Shown piece after piece: positions 36,035 through 47,704 of a stretch of 64,000 nt of DNA. The notes below the pieces were generated by a model. It had not been told where the DNA came from, did no database searches, and saw nothing but the letters and a program-made list of their open reading frames with translations. Numbering within the stretch: the stretch's first letter is position 1; every line of letters begins with the position of its first letter. The position numbers were made by a program, and so were the translations under genes. The DNA is from Deinococcus psychrotolerans (GTDB taxonomy: Bacteria; Deinococcota; Deinococci; Deinococcales; Deinococcaceae): NCBI RefSeq assembly GCF_003860465.1, contig NZ_CP034183.1:2373501-2437500 (forward strand), in the 5' to 3' direction.

Positions 36035-36585
36035 GTTCGAACCCTTTCCTTGCCTAGCCAGACTCGGCCTACTTCAACCAGCGTGACAGAGCGGCCACCT
36101 TCAGAAAGGAGGGAACTATAAGGGCGTTTATTTAGCCAACTGGCCGGAAGGTCTGCGCGTTTAACCTCCACTTCATCCAGACATTCCTGCCAGTCCCAGC
36201 CCTGTAAGCGTTTGAGCAGGGCTGGGCCGAATTGCGGTGGAAATCCCCTCTCCGTTGCCCACCCTAAGTCGGCAACAGGTCGGAACACACCACCGTACCA
36301 AGACGCCCGCGACTCGCCTGCCATGACCACCTGCGACGTTGTCAAGTAAGGCCACTTCAACCAGAGTTTCAGGTACTTCACCTCCGGGCCGGACGCCAAA
36401 GTCCAAGAGTCGTGAATGTCCAGCAGACCGTGAATCATCTGCCGCCCCAACCAGATAGGCGGTTCTCGCTCAATAAGGCGGTTCCAAGGATCAATCTGAA
36501 TCTTGCAGTAGTCATAATCGTAGCGCTCAAAGTGCGGCCAGTCAGGTGTCAGATGCTCTGTGCGCCAGCGTTCGATGCGCTTCAT
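36031..36585 (-). CDS. hypothetical protein (weak DUF3916-like appearance)
   Basis: About 184 residues, rich in Trp and Tyr, with no membrane segment. The order of features (YDYCKIQIDPWNRLI, then RQMIHGLLDIHDSW, then LKWPYLTTSQVVMAGES) loosely recalls DUF3916, but I cannot confirm it. I start at the ATG at 36585. A GTG at 36642, two bases after the acyl-CoA dehydrogenase stop, would add 19 residues and is a real alternative; the longer frame to 36786 overlaps that gene. Base composition is a little lower in G+C than its neighbours. Confidence 0.6.
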   Translation of the reverse strand: MKRIERWRTEHLTPDWPHFERYDYDYCKIQIDPWNRLIEREPPIWLGRQMIHGLLDIHDSWTLASGPEVKYLKLWLKWPYLTTSQVVMAGESRASWYGGVFRPVADLGWATERGFPPQFGPALLKRLQGWDWQECLDEVEVKRADLPASWLNKRPYSSLLSEGGRSVTLVEVGRVWLGKERVRT

Positions 36586-36643
36586 CTGGGTCTTCCAACC
36601 CCTGATCTTCTTCCGGTTCGTGAACGCTGCGGTGTGATTCACC

Positions 36644-38440
<1,797 letters not shown>

Positions 38441-38501
38441 GAAAGTCAACCTCCTGATGGGCGTGAGCGCAAAGAGCGGGTGAAGGATTTTGAACGCCCT
38501 C

Positions 38502-38531
38502 ACTCTAGCGCAGACTCGGCGCACCTGTCAG
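38502..38531 (-). promoter_or_regulatory. promoter of the acyl-CoA dehydrogenase gene
   Basis: On the minus strand CTGACA (38526-38531) and TAGAGT (38502-38507) are 18 bases apart, 62 bases before the GTG. The -35 lies inside the palindrome at 38523-38537. Confidence 0.6.
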
Positions 38532-38537
38532 ACAGGT
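38523..38537. promoter_or_regulatory. palindromic operator, copy 1 (acyl-CoA dehydrogenase)
   Basis: ACCTGTCAGACAGGT is a perfect 15-bp palindrome around a central A and overlaps the -35 box. A near-identical copy is at 44439-44453. Confidence 0.65.
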
Positions 38538-38551
38538 TAAAAGTCTCTGCC

Positions 38552-39496
38552 TTAAGCTGTGCCCGCCAGTTCCCTGCCCAGCCAAGCCGCCGCCCTATCC
38601 ATTAACTCCGCCGCTGCCGGAGACACGCCAGTCATGTTGGCAAAGCCGTGAATCATGCCGGGGCCGCTCTGCTGCTCGGCGCGGTTGCCCGCTGCCCCCA
38701 GCGCTTCGGCATAGGCCATTCCCTCGTCACGCAGCGGGTCGAACTCGGCGGTGAGGACCAGCGCGGGTGGCAGGTTCTTCAGGTCGGCGGCGTGCAGCGG
38801 CGAGACATGCGGGTGCTCGCCGTGCGCGGCCTCGGCCAGATACATTTCCCCGAAGAACTTCATGCGCTCCTCGGTCAGAAAGTAGCCCTCACCGTTTTCC
38901 TTGCGCGAGGGGTAGCGCTCGGTGTTGACGAAATCGGCTGCCGGGTAGATCAGCAGTTGCGCTTTGATGGCCGGGCCGTGTTCGTCGCGGGCACGCTGGG
39001 TCACGGCAATGCTAAGGCTCGCGCCTGCGCTGTCGCCCGATACGGCCAGTTTGGAGGGATCAATGCCCAGCTCGCCCGCGTGCTCGGCAGCCCAGACGAA
39101 GGCAGCGTAGGCGTCGTCCACTGGGGCCGGAAACTTATGCTCGGGGGCGAGGCGGTAGTCCACGCTCAGCACCGCCGTATTGGCACCCTCACACAGCTCG
39201 CGGCAGACCTGATCATGCGTCTCGATGCTGTAAGCGACGAAGCCGCCGCCGTGGTAGAAGACCGTCAGCGGCCAGCCGCCTTCAGGCTTTGCGCCCAGCG
39301 GTAAGTACAGGCGGGCGGGCAACTCGGATTCGGGGCCAGGAACAAGCATGTCGCGGGTTCCGGCGATCTTGGTGGGGCGCTTGGGCGTGCGCTCGGCGCT
39401 GGCAATCACCATCTGGCGCATCTCGTCGAGGCCATTTGGCTGCGGCGCGGCGGCGAACTGAAGGAGAACTTCTTTAAGGGCTGGGTCTAGGGGCAT
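38552..39496 (-). CDS. alpha/beta hydrolase of the hormone-sensitive-lipase family
   Basis: A 314-residue carboxylesterase. HGGGF (about 81-85) is the oxyanion motif, VDYRLAPEHKFPAPVDD follows, the Ser nucleophile is in SGDSAGASLS (about 153-162), the acid in TAEFDPLRDEG near 248-258, and the histidine in GMIHGFANM near 281. Such enzymes prefer short to medium acyl esters, consistent with its position between beta-oxidation genes. It follows the DUF5063-like gene by 12 bases. A promoter and operator for the next gene lie just downstream. Confidence 0.9.
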   Translation of the reverse strand: MPLDPALKEVLLQFAAAPQPNGLDEMRQMVIASAERTPKRPTKIAGTRDMLVPGPESELPARLYLPLGAKPEGGWPLTVFYHGGGFVAYSIETHDQVCRELCEGANTAVLSVDYRLAPEHKFPAPVDDAYAAFVWAAEHAGELGIDPSKLAVSGDSAGASLSIAVTQRARDEHGPAIKAQLLIYPAADFVNTERYPSRKENGEGYFLTEERMKFFGEMYLAEAAHGEHPHVSPLHAADLKNLPPALVLTAEFDPLRDEGMAYAEALGAAGNRAEQQSGPGMIHGFANMTGVSPAAAELMDRAAAWLGRELAGTA

Positions 39497-39508
39497 GTGG
39501 GGTCTCCA

Positions 39509-39964
39509 TTATTTGTTCAGAAGCCAAGTGAGGTGCTTTCGTAAATCTGCCGCGTGGTCATCCCAGTGGGCGTCGTACCAGAAGCGAAGTTGAGAGACCG
39601 CACCCGAAACATTGACATGCGCGATCTCAAGTGAACGCCCCAGATCAAGAGCTATGTCTGCCAAGTCGTCAATCGCGTCACCTATTTCTGAAGAGTGATC
39701 CGTCAATCCTTCTCCAGTGTTCAGGTCATACAGGCCAAGCTCGGGCCAATGCCTGCTGATCTCAGCACTCAGCACCGCATAATCCAAACTTGACTCAGCA
39801 TCGTCCGGCCAATCGGAGATGTTGGGGAAGTGGCTGACGGCATTGCTGAGGGCGAGCAAGGCAAAGTCAAGCTCCAAAAGAGAGGCGTTGCGGCGTTCAA
39901 CAAACAGCTCAAAAGCAGGCGCAACGATATGCGTCATCAGTTCCTGAGCCGTTTGCTGATCCAC
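39509..39964 (-). CDS. DUF5063-like hypothetical protein
   Basis: A 151-residue acidic helical protein, starting at a GTG two bases after the thiolase stop with GAGGTG nearby. The C-terminal part (DDLADIALDLGRSLEI, then LRFWYDAHWDDHAADLRKHL) resembles the DUF5063 pattern of a W-rich segment followed by HW-x-x-H. I cannot confirm the family without a search. It is co-transcribed with thiolase and the esterase. Confidence 0.6.
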   Translation of the reverse strand: MDQQTAQELMTHIVAPAFELFVERRNASLLELDFALLALSNAVSHFPNISDWPDDAESSLDYAVLSAEISRHWPELGLYDLNTGEGLTDHSSEIGDAIDDLADIALDLGRSLEIAHVNVSGAVSQLRFWYDAHWDDHAADLRKHLTWLLNK

Positions 39965-39966
39965 GC

Positions 39967-41140
<1,174 letters not shown>

Positions 41141-41148
<8 letters not shown>

Positions 41149-42280
41149 GGTGGAACTCCTTTGGTTGAGAGGGCTTGGATGCGTTGGCTTGCGTTGGGAT
41201 GGGAGAAGCGGCAGAGAGCAAAAGTCGGGCCAGCCCCGCTGCCGTGTACTGGGGTGTGTGCGCCGCCAGTACCCGCGCCCGCGCCGCCGCGCCCATCTGC
41301 CGGGCACGTTCCGGACTGACCGACAGGCGACGCAGGGCCAGCGCCAGCAGGTGCGGGGCAGGCGGCACCAGCAGGCCCGACACGCCGTCCTCGACGAGTT
41401 CGGCCTGCGCAGGAATCGGCGTGGTGATAATCGGCAGGCCCGAGGCCATTGCCTCCAGAGTCACCAACGACTGATTCTCGGCCAGCGTGGGCTGGAGCAG
41501 CGCGTCGGCGGCGCGGTAAAGGTCGGGCATATCGTGGCGGCGGCCCAGAAAGCGGACGTTGCTGAGGCGGGCCAGCCGTTTGAACTGCACTGCCACCTTG
41601 CCCAACAGCGAGTCCATATCGCCCACGAACACGAAATCGAGGTCGCGGGCGTGCCGGGCCGAGCGCAGCGCCGCCCACTGGTTTTTTTCCAGCACGAAGC
41701 GGCCCGGCACCAGTACGGTGAAGCGGGTGAAGCCTAAGTCGGTGCGGAGGTCGGTGCGTTCCTGCTGTGTGGCAGGCCGAAAGCGCTCCACGTCCACTCC
41801 GTTTTTGACGAAACCGGACGCAGGCAACCCATAACGGCGCAGCCAGTCGTCGGCCCACTCGGAGACAGTCAGCACGCCGCTGGCCGAGCGCATCCCCCAG
41901 CCCTTGGTGAGCCGAAAGCCCAGCCCGTAGAAAGCCCGCAGGCCCAGCGGATAAAAGAATTCCAGCTGGTCGTGGATGACCACCCAGCGCGGCTCGGCCA
42001 GCTTCGGCAGCAGCCGGGCGTAGGTGAGCAGGCCCCAAGCGTGCATCACCCGCACGTCGAAGTCGCGGGTCAGGGCGGGCAACTCGCCCAAACGCTCGAA
42101 GCGGGTCACAGGCAGGCCAGCTGCCGTCAGCCGCTCAGCGAAGCTGTTCAGCGCCGTTCCCACCGGCACGAACACTGCCGGAGCAATGCCCAGCGCTGGC
42201 AGATGCGGCAGCACGCTGAGCAGCCACACTTCGCTGCCCGCCACACGCGGCGCGTCGGTGAGAAAGGCGACCTTGGTCAT
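41141..42280 (-). CDS. glycosyltransferase family 4 protein
   Basis: A 379-residue GT-B fold retaining glycosyltransferase. N-terminal Rossmann half: [33 protein letters not shown] (about 165-176) is the domain linker typical of GT4. [13 protein letters not shown] opens the C-terminal half. The donor-binding [20 protein letters not shown] (about 281-300) carries the EX7E motif. Donor and acceptor are unknown. It lies between FadB and thiolase, starting 49 bases after the former and overlapping the latter by eight bases, an unexpected place for a glycosyltransferase. Confidence 0.88.
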
Positions 42281-42329
42281 CAGGCAGGCTCCGGTGAATG
42301 GGGGAGTGAGGAAGGGCGTGGACGGCGCT

Positions 42330-44405
42330 TCAGCTTCGGCCTTCTCCCTTGTCCCACCCGGCGAAGGTTCCGCCCTGCTCGGCCAACTGCTTGAGCAAAG
42401 GCGCGGGCGTCTGGCCGTACTGCTCCAGATCGGCCACCACATTCTTCAGGCCCTGCTCGTCGGCGTACTGCATTGGGCCGCCCCGGTAGGCCGGGAAGCC
42501 GTAGCCGTAAATGTAGATCACATCGATATCGCCCGCCCGCTGGGCAATCCCCTCTTCCAGAATCTTCGCGCCCTCGTTGACCAGGCTGTAGGTCAGGCGC
42601 TTGCTGGCTTCTTCCTGCCCGACTTCACGGGGCGTGATGCCCTGCTCGGCGCGGTAGTCGGCCAGCAGCTGCGTGACTTCAGCGTTGGGCTTGGGCTTGC
42701 GGTCTTCGCCGTAGTCGTAGATGCCCGCCGCCGTTTTCTGTCCTTTGCGGCCCTTCTCCACGATGCGGTCAAGCCAGCCGTCGGGCTTGGGCTGGCCAGC
42801 GACCTTGGCCTGGTGCTGGCGAATGGCGTAGCCGATGTCCAGCCCGGCCATATCGCCCATCTGGAACGGCCCCATCGGCAATCCCAGCCCGTTCATGGCG
42901 GCGTCCACGTCCTGCGGTGCGGCTCCAGCTTCCACCAGTTGCCGGGCCTCGTCGCTGTAGCGGTGAATCATCCGGTTGCCGACGAAGCCGTCACACACGC
43001 CCACCACCACGCCGACTTTCTTGATCTTCTTGGCCAGCGCCATGCTGGTCGCCAGCACCGAGGCCGAGGTCTTGTCGGCCCGCACGATCTCCAGCAGTTT
43101 CATCACGTTGGCGGGGCTGAAAAAGTGCAATCCGATCACGCTTTCGGGGCGCTTGGTGACGCTGGCAATCTCGTTCACGTCCAGGGTGGAGGTATTGGAG
43201 GCCAGAATCGCGCCCGGCTTGGCGATGGCGTCCAGCTTGGTGAAGATGTCCTTCTTCACGTCCATGTTCTCAAAGACCGCTTCGATGATGATGTCGGCGT
43301 CCTTGAGGTCGGCCATGTCAAGCGTGGGGGTCAGCAGGCCCATCCGTTTTTCAACGTCGTCCTGGGTCATGCGGCCTTTCTTGGCGGTGTTCTCGTAGTT
43401 CTTGCGAATGGTCGCCAGCCCCCGATCCAGCGCATCCTGAGCGGTTTCCACGATCATCACTGGCAAGCCCGCGTTGAGAAAGTTCATGGCGATACCGCCG
43501 CCCATCGTCCCCGCCCCGATAATGCCCACCGACTTGATCTCGCTCTGCGGCGTGTTCTTGCCGATGCCGGCGATTTTGCCTGCCTCGCGCTCGGCAAAGA
43601 AGATGTGGCGCAGCCCGCGCGACTGCGGCGAGTCTTTGGCCTGCATGAATAAGCTGGCCTCGGCGTCCCAGCCTTCCTGAAACGGTATGGTGGTGGCTTT
43701 CTCGGCCAGATCAATAATGAAACTGGGCGCAAGCTGACCCCGGTGGGTCTTCTTGATGCCTTCGCGGGCGGCGGCGAACACCTCGGAGCTGCCCTCGGCG
43801 GTCTTCTCGCTGATACGCGGCAGCGGACGGGTATCGGCGTGCGCCTCGGCAAACTTCACCGCGCCGGTCAGCAGATCGCCGTCTACAATTTCGTCGACTA
43901 GGCCCAGCCCGGCGGCTTCGCTGGCCTTGATCGGGTTGCCCGACAGCATCATTTCCAGCGCCTTCTGAGCGCCGACCACACGCGGCAAGCGCTGGGTGCC
44001 GCCCGCGCCCGGCAGCACGCCGAGTTTGACTTCCGGCAGGCCCAGCATGGCGTCTTTCACCGCCACCCGGTAAGTACAGGCCAGCGCCACTTCCAGGCCG
44101 CCGCCGAGGGCCGTGCCGTGAATGGCCGCCACCGTGGGCTTGGCGAAGGCGTCAAGGCGCACGATGAAGCCGCGCAGGTCGGGGGCCTGCTCGCGGGGCA
44201 TGTCGAAGGTCTTGATGTCGGCCCCGGCGATGAAGGTGCGCCCGCCGCCGATGATGACCACCGATTTGATGGTCTGATCCTGCTCGGCGGCATCCAGGCC
44301 CGCGTGCAGACCTTCCGGCACGCCCGGCGAGAAGGCGTTGACTGGCGGATTGTTGATGGTCAAAACGAGCGTGCTGCCCTGGCGAAGCTGGTCTACGATG
44401 CTCAT
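42330..44405 (-). CDS. fadB: enoyl-CoA hydratase / 3-hydroxyacyl-CoA dehydrogenase fusion
   Basis: Two consecutive beta-oxidation steps on one 691-residue chain. The hydratase/isomerase half has [11 protein letters not shown] (about 59-69), [19 protein letters not shown] (about 96-114) and [15 protein letters not shown]. The dehydrogenase half starts with [14 protein letters not shown] near 297, followed by [29 protein letters not shown] (with the catalytic His) and DGFVGNRM. The order matches the FadB/FadJ and peroxisomal multifunctional enzymes. GGAGG precedes the ATG. The second palindrome copy is about 34 bases upstream. It is the first gene of the thiolase operon. Confidence 0.94.
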   Translation of the reverse strand: MSIVDQLRQGSTLVLTINNPPVNAFSPGVPEGLHAGLDAAEQDQTIKSVVIIGGGRTFIAGADIKTFDMPREQAPDLRGFIVRLDAFAKPTVAAIHGTALGGGLEVALACTYRVAVKDAMLGLPEVKLGVLPGAGGTQRLPRVVGAQKALEMMLSGNPIKASEAAGLGLVDEIVDGDLLTGAVKFAEAHADTRPLPRISEKTAEGSSEVFAAAREGIKKTHRGQLAPSFIIDLAEKATTIPFQEGWDAEASLFMQAKDSPQSRGLRHIFFAEREAGKIAGIGKNTPQSEIKSVGIIGAGTMGGGIAMNFLNAGLPVMIVETAQDALDRGLATIRKNYENTAKKGRMTQDDVEKRMGLLTPTLDMADLKDADIIIEAVFENMDVKKDIFTKLDAIAKPGAILASNTSTLDVNEIASVTKRPESVIGLHFFSPANVMKLLEIVRADKTSASVLATSMALAKKIKKVGVVVGVCDGFVGNRMIHRYSDEARQLVEAGAAPQDVDAAMNGLGLPMGPFQMGDMAGLDIGYAIRQHQAKVAGQPKPDGWLDRIVEKGRKGQKTAAGIYDYGEDRKPKPNAEVTQLLADYRAEQGITPREVGQEEASKRLTYSLVNEGAKILEEGIAQRAGDIDVIYIYGYGFPAYRGGPMQYADEQGLKNVVADLEQYGQTPAPLLKQLAEQGGTFAGWDKGEGRS

Positions 44406-44438
44406 GGAATTACCTCCAAAATGAGTGAAGAGGACGGA

Positions 44439-44453
44439 ACGTGTCTGACAGGT
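44439..44453. promoter_or_regulatory. palindromic operator, copy 2 (fadB operon)
   Basis: ACGTGTCTGACAGGT differs from copy 1 (read on the opposite strand) at one of 15 positions. It lies 34 bases before the fadB start, in the 211-base divergent region shared with the quinone oxidoreductase gene. Confidence 0.6.
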
Positions 44454-44604
44454 TGAGTTGGCCCGCTCATGGTTTCACGCGGCGGCGGGCGGGTCAACCA
44501 CTGCGCCTCACCGTTTGTTGCGACTCCGAGGCGAACACCGCGCTTCACGCGCTCCCCAACTGTGCAACGTGCCTTCTCCTTCATCTAGGCGGGCAGCAGG
44601 CGCT

Positions 44605-44616
44605 TAAAGTAGAGCC
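44605..44616 (+). promoter_or_regulatory. leaderless promoter (-10 TAAAGT) of the quinone oxidoreductase
   Basis: TAAAGT at 44605-44610 is six bases from the ATG. Confidence 0.5.
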
Positions 44617-45612
44617 ATGACCAATTCTGAGACCATGCGCCAAATCTGGGTCGAACAAACCGGCAACCCCGACGTGATGCAGCTCCGCGAAGTTGCCAAG
44701 CCCGAACCCCGTGCGGGTCAGGTGCGCCTCAAAGTGGAGGCGGCGGGCATCAACTTTGCCGATGTGCTGGCCGTCAAGGGTCAGTACCTGACGCCCACCA
44801 AGCTGCCGCTGATTCCCGGCGGCGAGTTTGCTGGAACCATCGACGCGCTGGGCGAGGGCGTCACCGGCTTTGAAGTGGGTCAGCAAGTCGCCGCGCTGAC
44901 TGGGCAAGGGGCTTTGCAGGAATACGCCATCGTTCCCCTGCGCGGCATCATTCCGGTGCCAGACGGTCTGGACGCCGCCGAGGCTGCCGCTTTTCCGGTG
45001 AGTTATTACACCGCGTTTATCACCCTGATTACTTTGGGCCGCGCCCAAAAAGGCGAAACGGTACTGATTCAGGGTGCGGCGGGCGCACTTGGCACGGCGC
45101 TGATTCAGGTCGCCAAAGCGCTCGAACTCAACATCATTGCGCTGGCCAGCACCGACGCCAAGATGAAAATGGCCGCCGACTTGGGAGCGCAGACGACCCT
45201 CAACTCCGAGCGCGAGGATATTGTAGACGCTGTTAAGGAAGCGGCGGGCAGCGGCGGCGTCAACATTCTGGTGGAAATCACCGGCGGCGAAATGGTGCAA
45301 AAAAGCCTCAAGATGCTCGCCAATATGGGCCGCCTGATGATCGTGGGCGCGGCCAGCGGGGAGCAGGCGACCATCAACCCCGCTGCCCTCATGAAGAAAA
45401 ACCTGAGCGTGACTGGCGTGTGGCTCAGCCCGATGCTGGGCGACCCGAGCATGGTCAGGGACGCGCTGGCTTTCTTTGCTCCGCTGGTGGCGGCAGGCAA
45501 GCTGCGCCCGCAAGTCGGCCCGCGTTACCCGCTTGAGCAGTCGGCTCAGGCTTTTCAGGATATCCTCGACCGCAAAACGACCGGTAAAGTCACCATCGAG
45601 CCGCAGAAGTAA
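44617..45612 (+). CDS. NADPH:quinone oxidoreductase (zinc-free MDR family)
   Basis: A 331-residue medium-chain reductase of the quinone oxidoreductase branch, without zinc ligands. GINFADVLAVKGQYL (about 46-60) and IPGGEFAGTIDALGEGV (about 66-82) are the substrate-domain signatures. VLIQGAAGALGTALIQVAK (about 150-168) is the NADPH loop. Family members reduce quinones or enones in a one- or two-electron manner. It is divergent from fadB, sharing the regulatory region that holds operator copy 2, so it may be under the same control. A strong hairpin follows. Confidence 0.9.
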   Translation: MTNSETMRQIWVEQTGNPDVMQLREVAKPEPRAGQVRLKVEAAGINFADVLAVKGQYLTPTKLPLIPGGEFAGTIDALGEGVTGFEVGQQVAALTGQGALQEYAIVPLRGIIPVPDGLDAAEAAAFPVSYYTAFITLITLGRAQKGETVLIQGAAGALGTALIQVAKALELNIIALASTDAKMKMAADLGAQTTLNSEREDIVDAVKEAAGSGGVNILVEITGGEMVQKSLKMLANMGRLMIVGAASGEQATINPAALMKKNLSVTGVWLSPMLGDPSMVRDALAFFAPLVAAGKLRPQVGPRYPLEQSAQAFQDILDRKTTGKVTIEPQK

Positions 45613-45630
45613 GCGGAGTTTGTTGGGCGA

Positions 45631-45667
45631 GAGGGGGAGTGGGGAGAGCGGCTGTCCACTCCCCCTC
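45631..45667 (+). terminator. 12-bp hairpin after the quinone oxidoreductase
   Basis: GAGGGGGAGTGG (45631-45642) pairs perfectly with CCACTCCCCCTC (45656-45667) across 13 bases. Only TTGTGG follows. Confidence 0.65.
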
Positions 45668-45733
45668 TTGTGGCTCAGCCACAGCGCCGAGTCAAGATGG
45701 GCCACTCTTCTCATTGCCCTGACCCAGCCGCGC

Positions 45734-45746
45734 TAACCTAACCGCC
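45734..45746 (+). promoter_or_regulatory. leaderless promoter (-10 TAACCT) of surE
   Basis: TAACCT at 45734-45739 is seven bases from the ATG. Confidence 0.55.
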
Positions 45747-46526
45747 ATGACTTCTTCCAGTACCTCACACCCTGCCCGCAAGCGCGTTTTGGTGGCCAAT
45801 GACGACGGTATTTTCTCACCTGGCATCAAGGCGCTGGCGCTCGCCATTGCCCGCATCGCCGACGTGATGGTGGTCGCTCCCGACGTGGAGCAGAGCGGTG
45901 TCGGGCACGGCATCACCTTTCGCCGCCCGCTGCGCTTCAAGCACACCAAAGCGGCGGGGTTCGGTGAAATTCCGGCCTACCGCGTTGACGGCACGCCCGC
46001 CGACTGCGTGGTGCTGGGCGCAAACTTGCTGGGCCGCCCCGATATGGTGGTCAGCGGCATCAACTTGGGGGCCAACATGGGCGACGATTTGACCCATTCC
46101 GGCACGGTGGCGGCGGCGATTGAAGGCGTGTCGCTGGGCGTGCCGTCTATTGCCCTGAGCCAGATCAGCAACGGGGGAGAGTACGACTTCGCGGCGGGGG
46201 CCGACTACGCCGCCAAGTTGGTGGAGCGGGTGCTCAGGGAGGGCCTGCCGCCGCGCACCTTCCTTAACGTCAACATTCCGCCGGTCATCAAAGGCGTCCG
46301 CGTGACCCGCCTCTCCGATCACCGCTACGAAGACACGCTGGTGACGCGCCAAGATCCCGAAGGCCGTGATTACCACTGGGTGTCGGGCAAGCCCCGCGCC
46401 GAGTACGCGGGCGACACCGACTTCGGCGCGGTGGAAGACGGCTATATCAGCGTCACGCCGATTCGGATGGACTTGACGGCCCGCGACTTAATGAACCAGG
46501 TGGCGGGGTATTTGCCGGAGGTCTGA
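45747..46526 (+). CDS. surE: 5'/3'-nucleotidase SurE
   Basis: Metal-dependent phosphatase of nucleoside monophosphates and short polyphosphate, linked to stress survival. VLVANDDGIFSPGIKAL (about 12-28) opens with the metal-binding NDDG. APDVEQSGVGHGIT (about 45-58) and RVDGTPADCVV (about 80-90) follow, then VSGINLGANMGDDLTHSGTV (about 103-122), the complete active-site set. It has 259 residues, normal. It is transcribed alone. Confidence 0.94.
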   Translation: MTSSSTSHPARKRVLVANDDGIFSPGIKALALAIARIADVMVVAPDVEQSGVGHGITFRRPLRFKHTKAAGFGEIPAYRVDGTPADCVVLGANLLGRPDMVVSGINLGANMGDDLTHSGTVAAAIEGVSLGVPSIALSQISNGGEYDFAAGADYAAKLVERVLREGLPPRTFLNVNIPPVIKGVRVTRLSDHRYEDTLVTRQDPEGRDYHWVSGKPRAEYAGDTDFGAVEDGYISVTPIRMDLTARDLMNQVAGYLPEV

Positions 46527-46528
46527 AC

Positions 46529-46720
46529 TTACCTTCTCACCACGTTCAGGCTGCTGATCTTGACTGGCGTGAGTGGAATCTTGTGCAGATCGTCTACCTT
46601 GCCGACACGGTAAACCAGAACGGCAGGAACACATGCGGCTTTGGCATCGGCTAGCGCTTCGGGCGTATCCACCAAGCGGATGGCGGCAGGAGAGTTGAGA
46701 AGTTGCAGAGCGCCGTCCAA
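46529..46720 (-). CDS. possible small protein or gene remnant
   Basis: A 63-residue frame with TTG as its only plausible start and an in-frame stop about 35 bases further upstream. Residues ALQLLNSPAAIRLVDTPEALA look protein-like, but there is no ribosome-binding site and the frame ends three bases after surE. It may be the 3' remnant of an older gene. Confidence 0.3.
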   Translation of the reverse strand: MDGALQLLNSPAAIRLVDTPEALADAKAACVPAVLVYRVGKVDDLHKIPLTPVKISSLNVVRR

Positions 46721-46785
46721 TGCAAGGCCTCGGTACGGCCTTAAGAATTTTGGTCAGGCAGACGATTTGCCTCCAGCCGCCGCGC

Positions 46786-46801
46786 TATGCTGGAAGGCAA
46801 G
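46786..46801 (+). promoter_or_regulatory. possible promoter (-10 TATGCT) of the membrane protein at 46802
   Basis: TATGCT at 46786-46791 is ten bases from the ATG, with GGAAGG between them. It supports the ATG at 46802 over that at 46787. Confidence 0.4.
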
Positions 46802-47281
46802 ATGAATTCTTATCCAAGTTCCAACCAAAACAACAAGGGCGGACGCGGCACCACGGGGAAAGTGCTGCTGTGGGTCGCTCTCCTCCTGAGCGTGGCGCTG
46901 CTCGGCTTCATGACCGTCTGGGCCGTTCGCAGCAACCCCCTTTACAGCAACGCCGAGGCCAACGGCCTGAGCAAATACAAGTTCATTGAGCAGTGCAAAG
47001 ACAAGTTGGCCGATCAGTTGAGTGAGTTTGCCAAGCAGCCGGGCGGCGCTCCACTTGGCGCGTCCTATAACGCCCGCGATATTGTAAGCAGCGTTAACGA
47101 AGGCATCTCACAGCGACCTCCTGCCAACTCCACCGCCCTGCCGCCGCGCATTCCGGGTTGGTCGATGGTCAGTCAGGTCAAGGTGAGCCGCGAAGGATTC
47201 GCTTCGCAAACCGTGCCGTTTGGTTGCCAATACGAAAAAGACAAACAAGTGCAGCTTCAGTTCCCGCTGGCTCAGCAGTAA
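46802..47281 (+). CDS. hypothetical single-span membrane protein
   Basis: A 159-residue protein with a polar, Asn/Gly-rich N-terminus and one membrane helix at about 20-40 (VLLWVALLLSVALLGFMTVWAV). The outer part has two cysteines (FIEQCKDKL near 60, FGCQYEK near 144) that may form a disulfide. No family recognised. The ATG at 46802 is preferred because the earlier ATG lies in the -10 box. It ends with a clear intrinsic terminator. Confidence 0.7.
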   Translation: MNSYPSSNQNNKGGRGTTGKVLLWVALLLSVALLGFMTVWAVRSNPLYSNAEANGLSKYKFIEQCKDKLADQLSEFAKQPGGAPLGASYNARDIVSSVNEGISQRPPANSTALPPRIPGWSMVSQVKVSREGFASQTVPFGCQYEKDKQVQLQFPLAQQ

Positions 47282-47300
47282 GCAGCGCAAAAAACCTCTT

Positions 47301-47325
47301 GGCCCAGTTGTGGGCCTTTTTCTTT
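47301..47325 (+). terminator. intrinsic terminator
   Basis: GGCCCA (47301-47306), loop GTTG, TGGGCC (47311-47316), then TTTTTCTTT. A textbook form after the membrane-protein gene. Confidence 0.85.
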
Positions 47326-47361
47326 GGCTAAACTGCGTCAACCTGCTGTCCACATCTCAAT

Positions 47362-47376
47362 TATCAGTATCTGATA
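47362..47376. promoter_or_regulatory. palindrome over the padR promoter
   Basis: TATCAGTATCTGATA is a perfect inverted repeat around TAT, overlapping the first bases of the -10 box of the PadR gene. It is the likely autoregulatory site. Confidence 0.6.
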
Positions 47377-47386
47377 GATTGCTTCT
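47375..47386 (+). promoter_or_regulatory. leaderless promoter (-10 TAGATT) of the PadR gene
   Basis: TAGATT at 47375-47380 is six bases from the ATG and overlaps the palindrome. Confidence 0.55.
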
Positions 47387-47704
47387 ATGGAAGCCAATTT
47401 GTTCAAGGGCAATCTAGACTTGATCGTGCTGAGTGTGCTGGAGGGTGGTGAGCGCTACGGCTTAGAAATCGGCAAAGAAGTGGACGCCCGGACGGACGGG
47501 TATTTCACACTCAATGCCGGAAGTCTGTACCCTGCCCTGCACCGCCTGGAAAAACAAGGTTGGGTGCTGGCCGAGGAAAAAGCCCCGCCCAGAGGTGGCC
47601 CGCAGGTGCGCTACTACACCCTGACCTCCACTGGAGCAGCCGAGCTCAAGCGCCGCCGCGACGCCTACCAGATTTTTGACCAAGCGCTGCGGGCGTTGTG
47701 GTGA
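47387..47704 (+). CDS. PadR family transcriptional regulator
   Basis: A 105-residue winged-helix regulator of the short PadR type. LFKGNLDLIVLSVLEGGERYGLEI opens the domain, and LNAGSLYPALHRLEKQGWVLAEE (about 42-64) is the recognition helix and turn characteristic of PadR. The wing ends with VRYYTLTSTGAAELKRR. The next gene overlaps by four bases and encodes a HAAS-type partner, the usual arrangement in which PadR controls a membrane sensor. The palindrome at the promoter suggests autoregulation. Confidence 0.9.
   Translation: MEANLFKGNLDLIVLSVLEGGERYGLEIGKEVDARTDGYFTLNAGSLYPALHRLEKQGWVLAEEKAPPRGGPQVRYYTLTSTGAAELKRRRDAYQIFDQALRALW

Noticed and set aside
42024..43652. 542-codon plus-strand frame
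   Set aside because: Antisense to fadB and the glycosyltransferase; no start signal and shadow-type composition.
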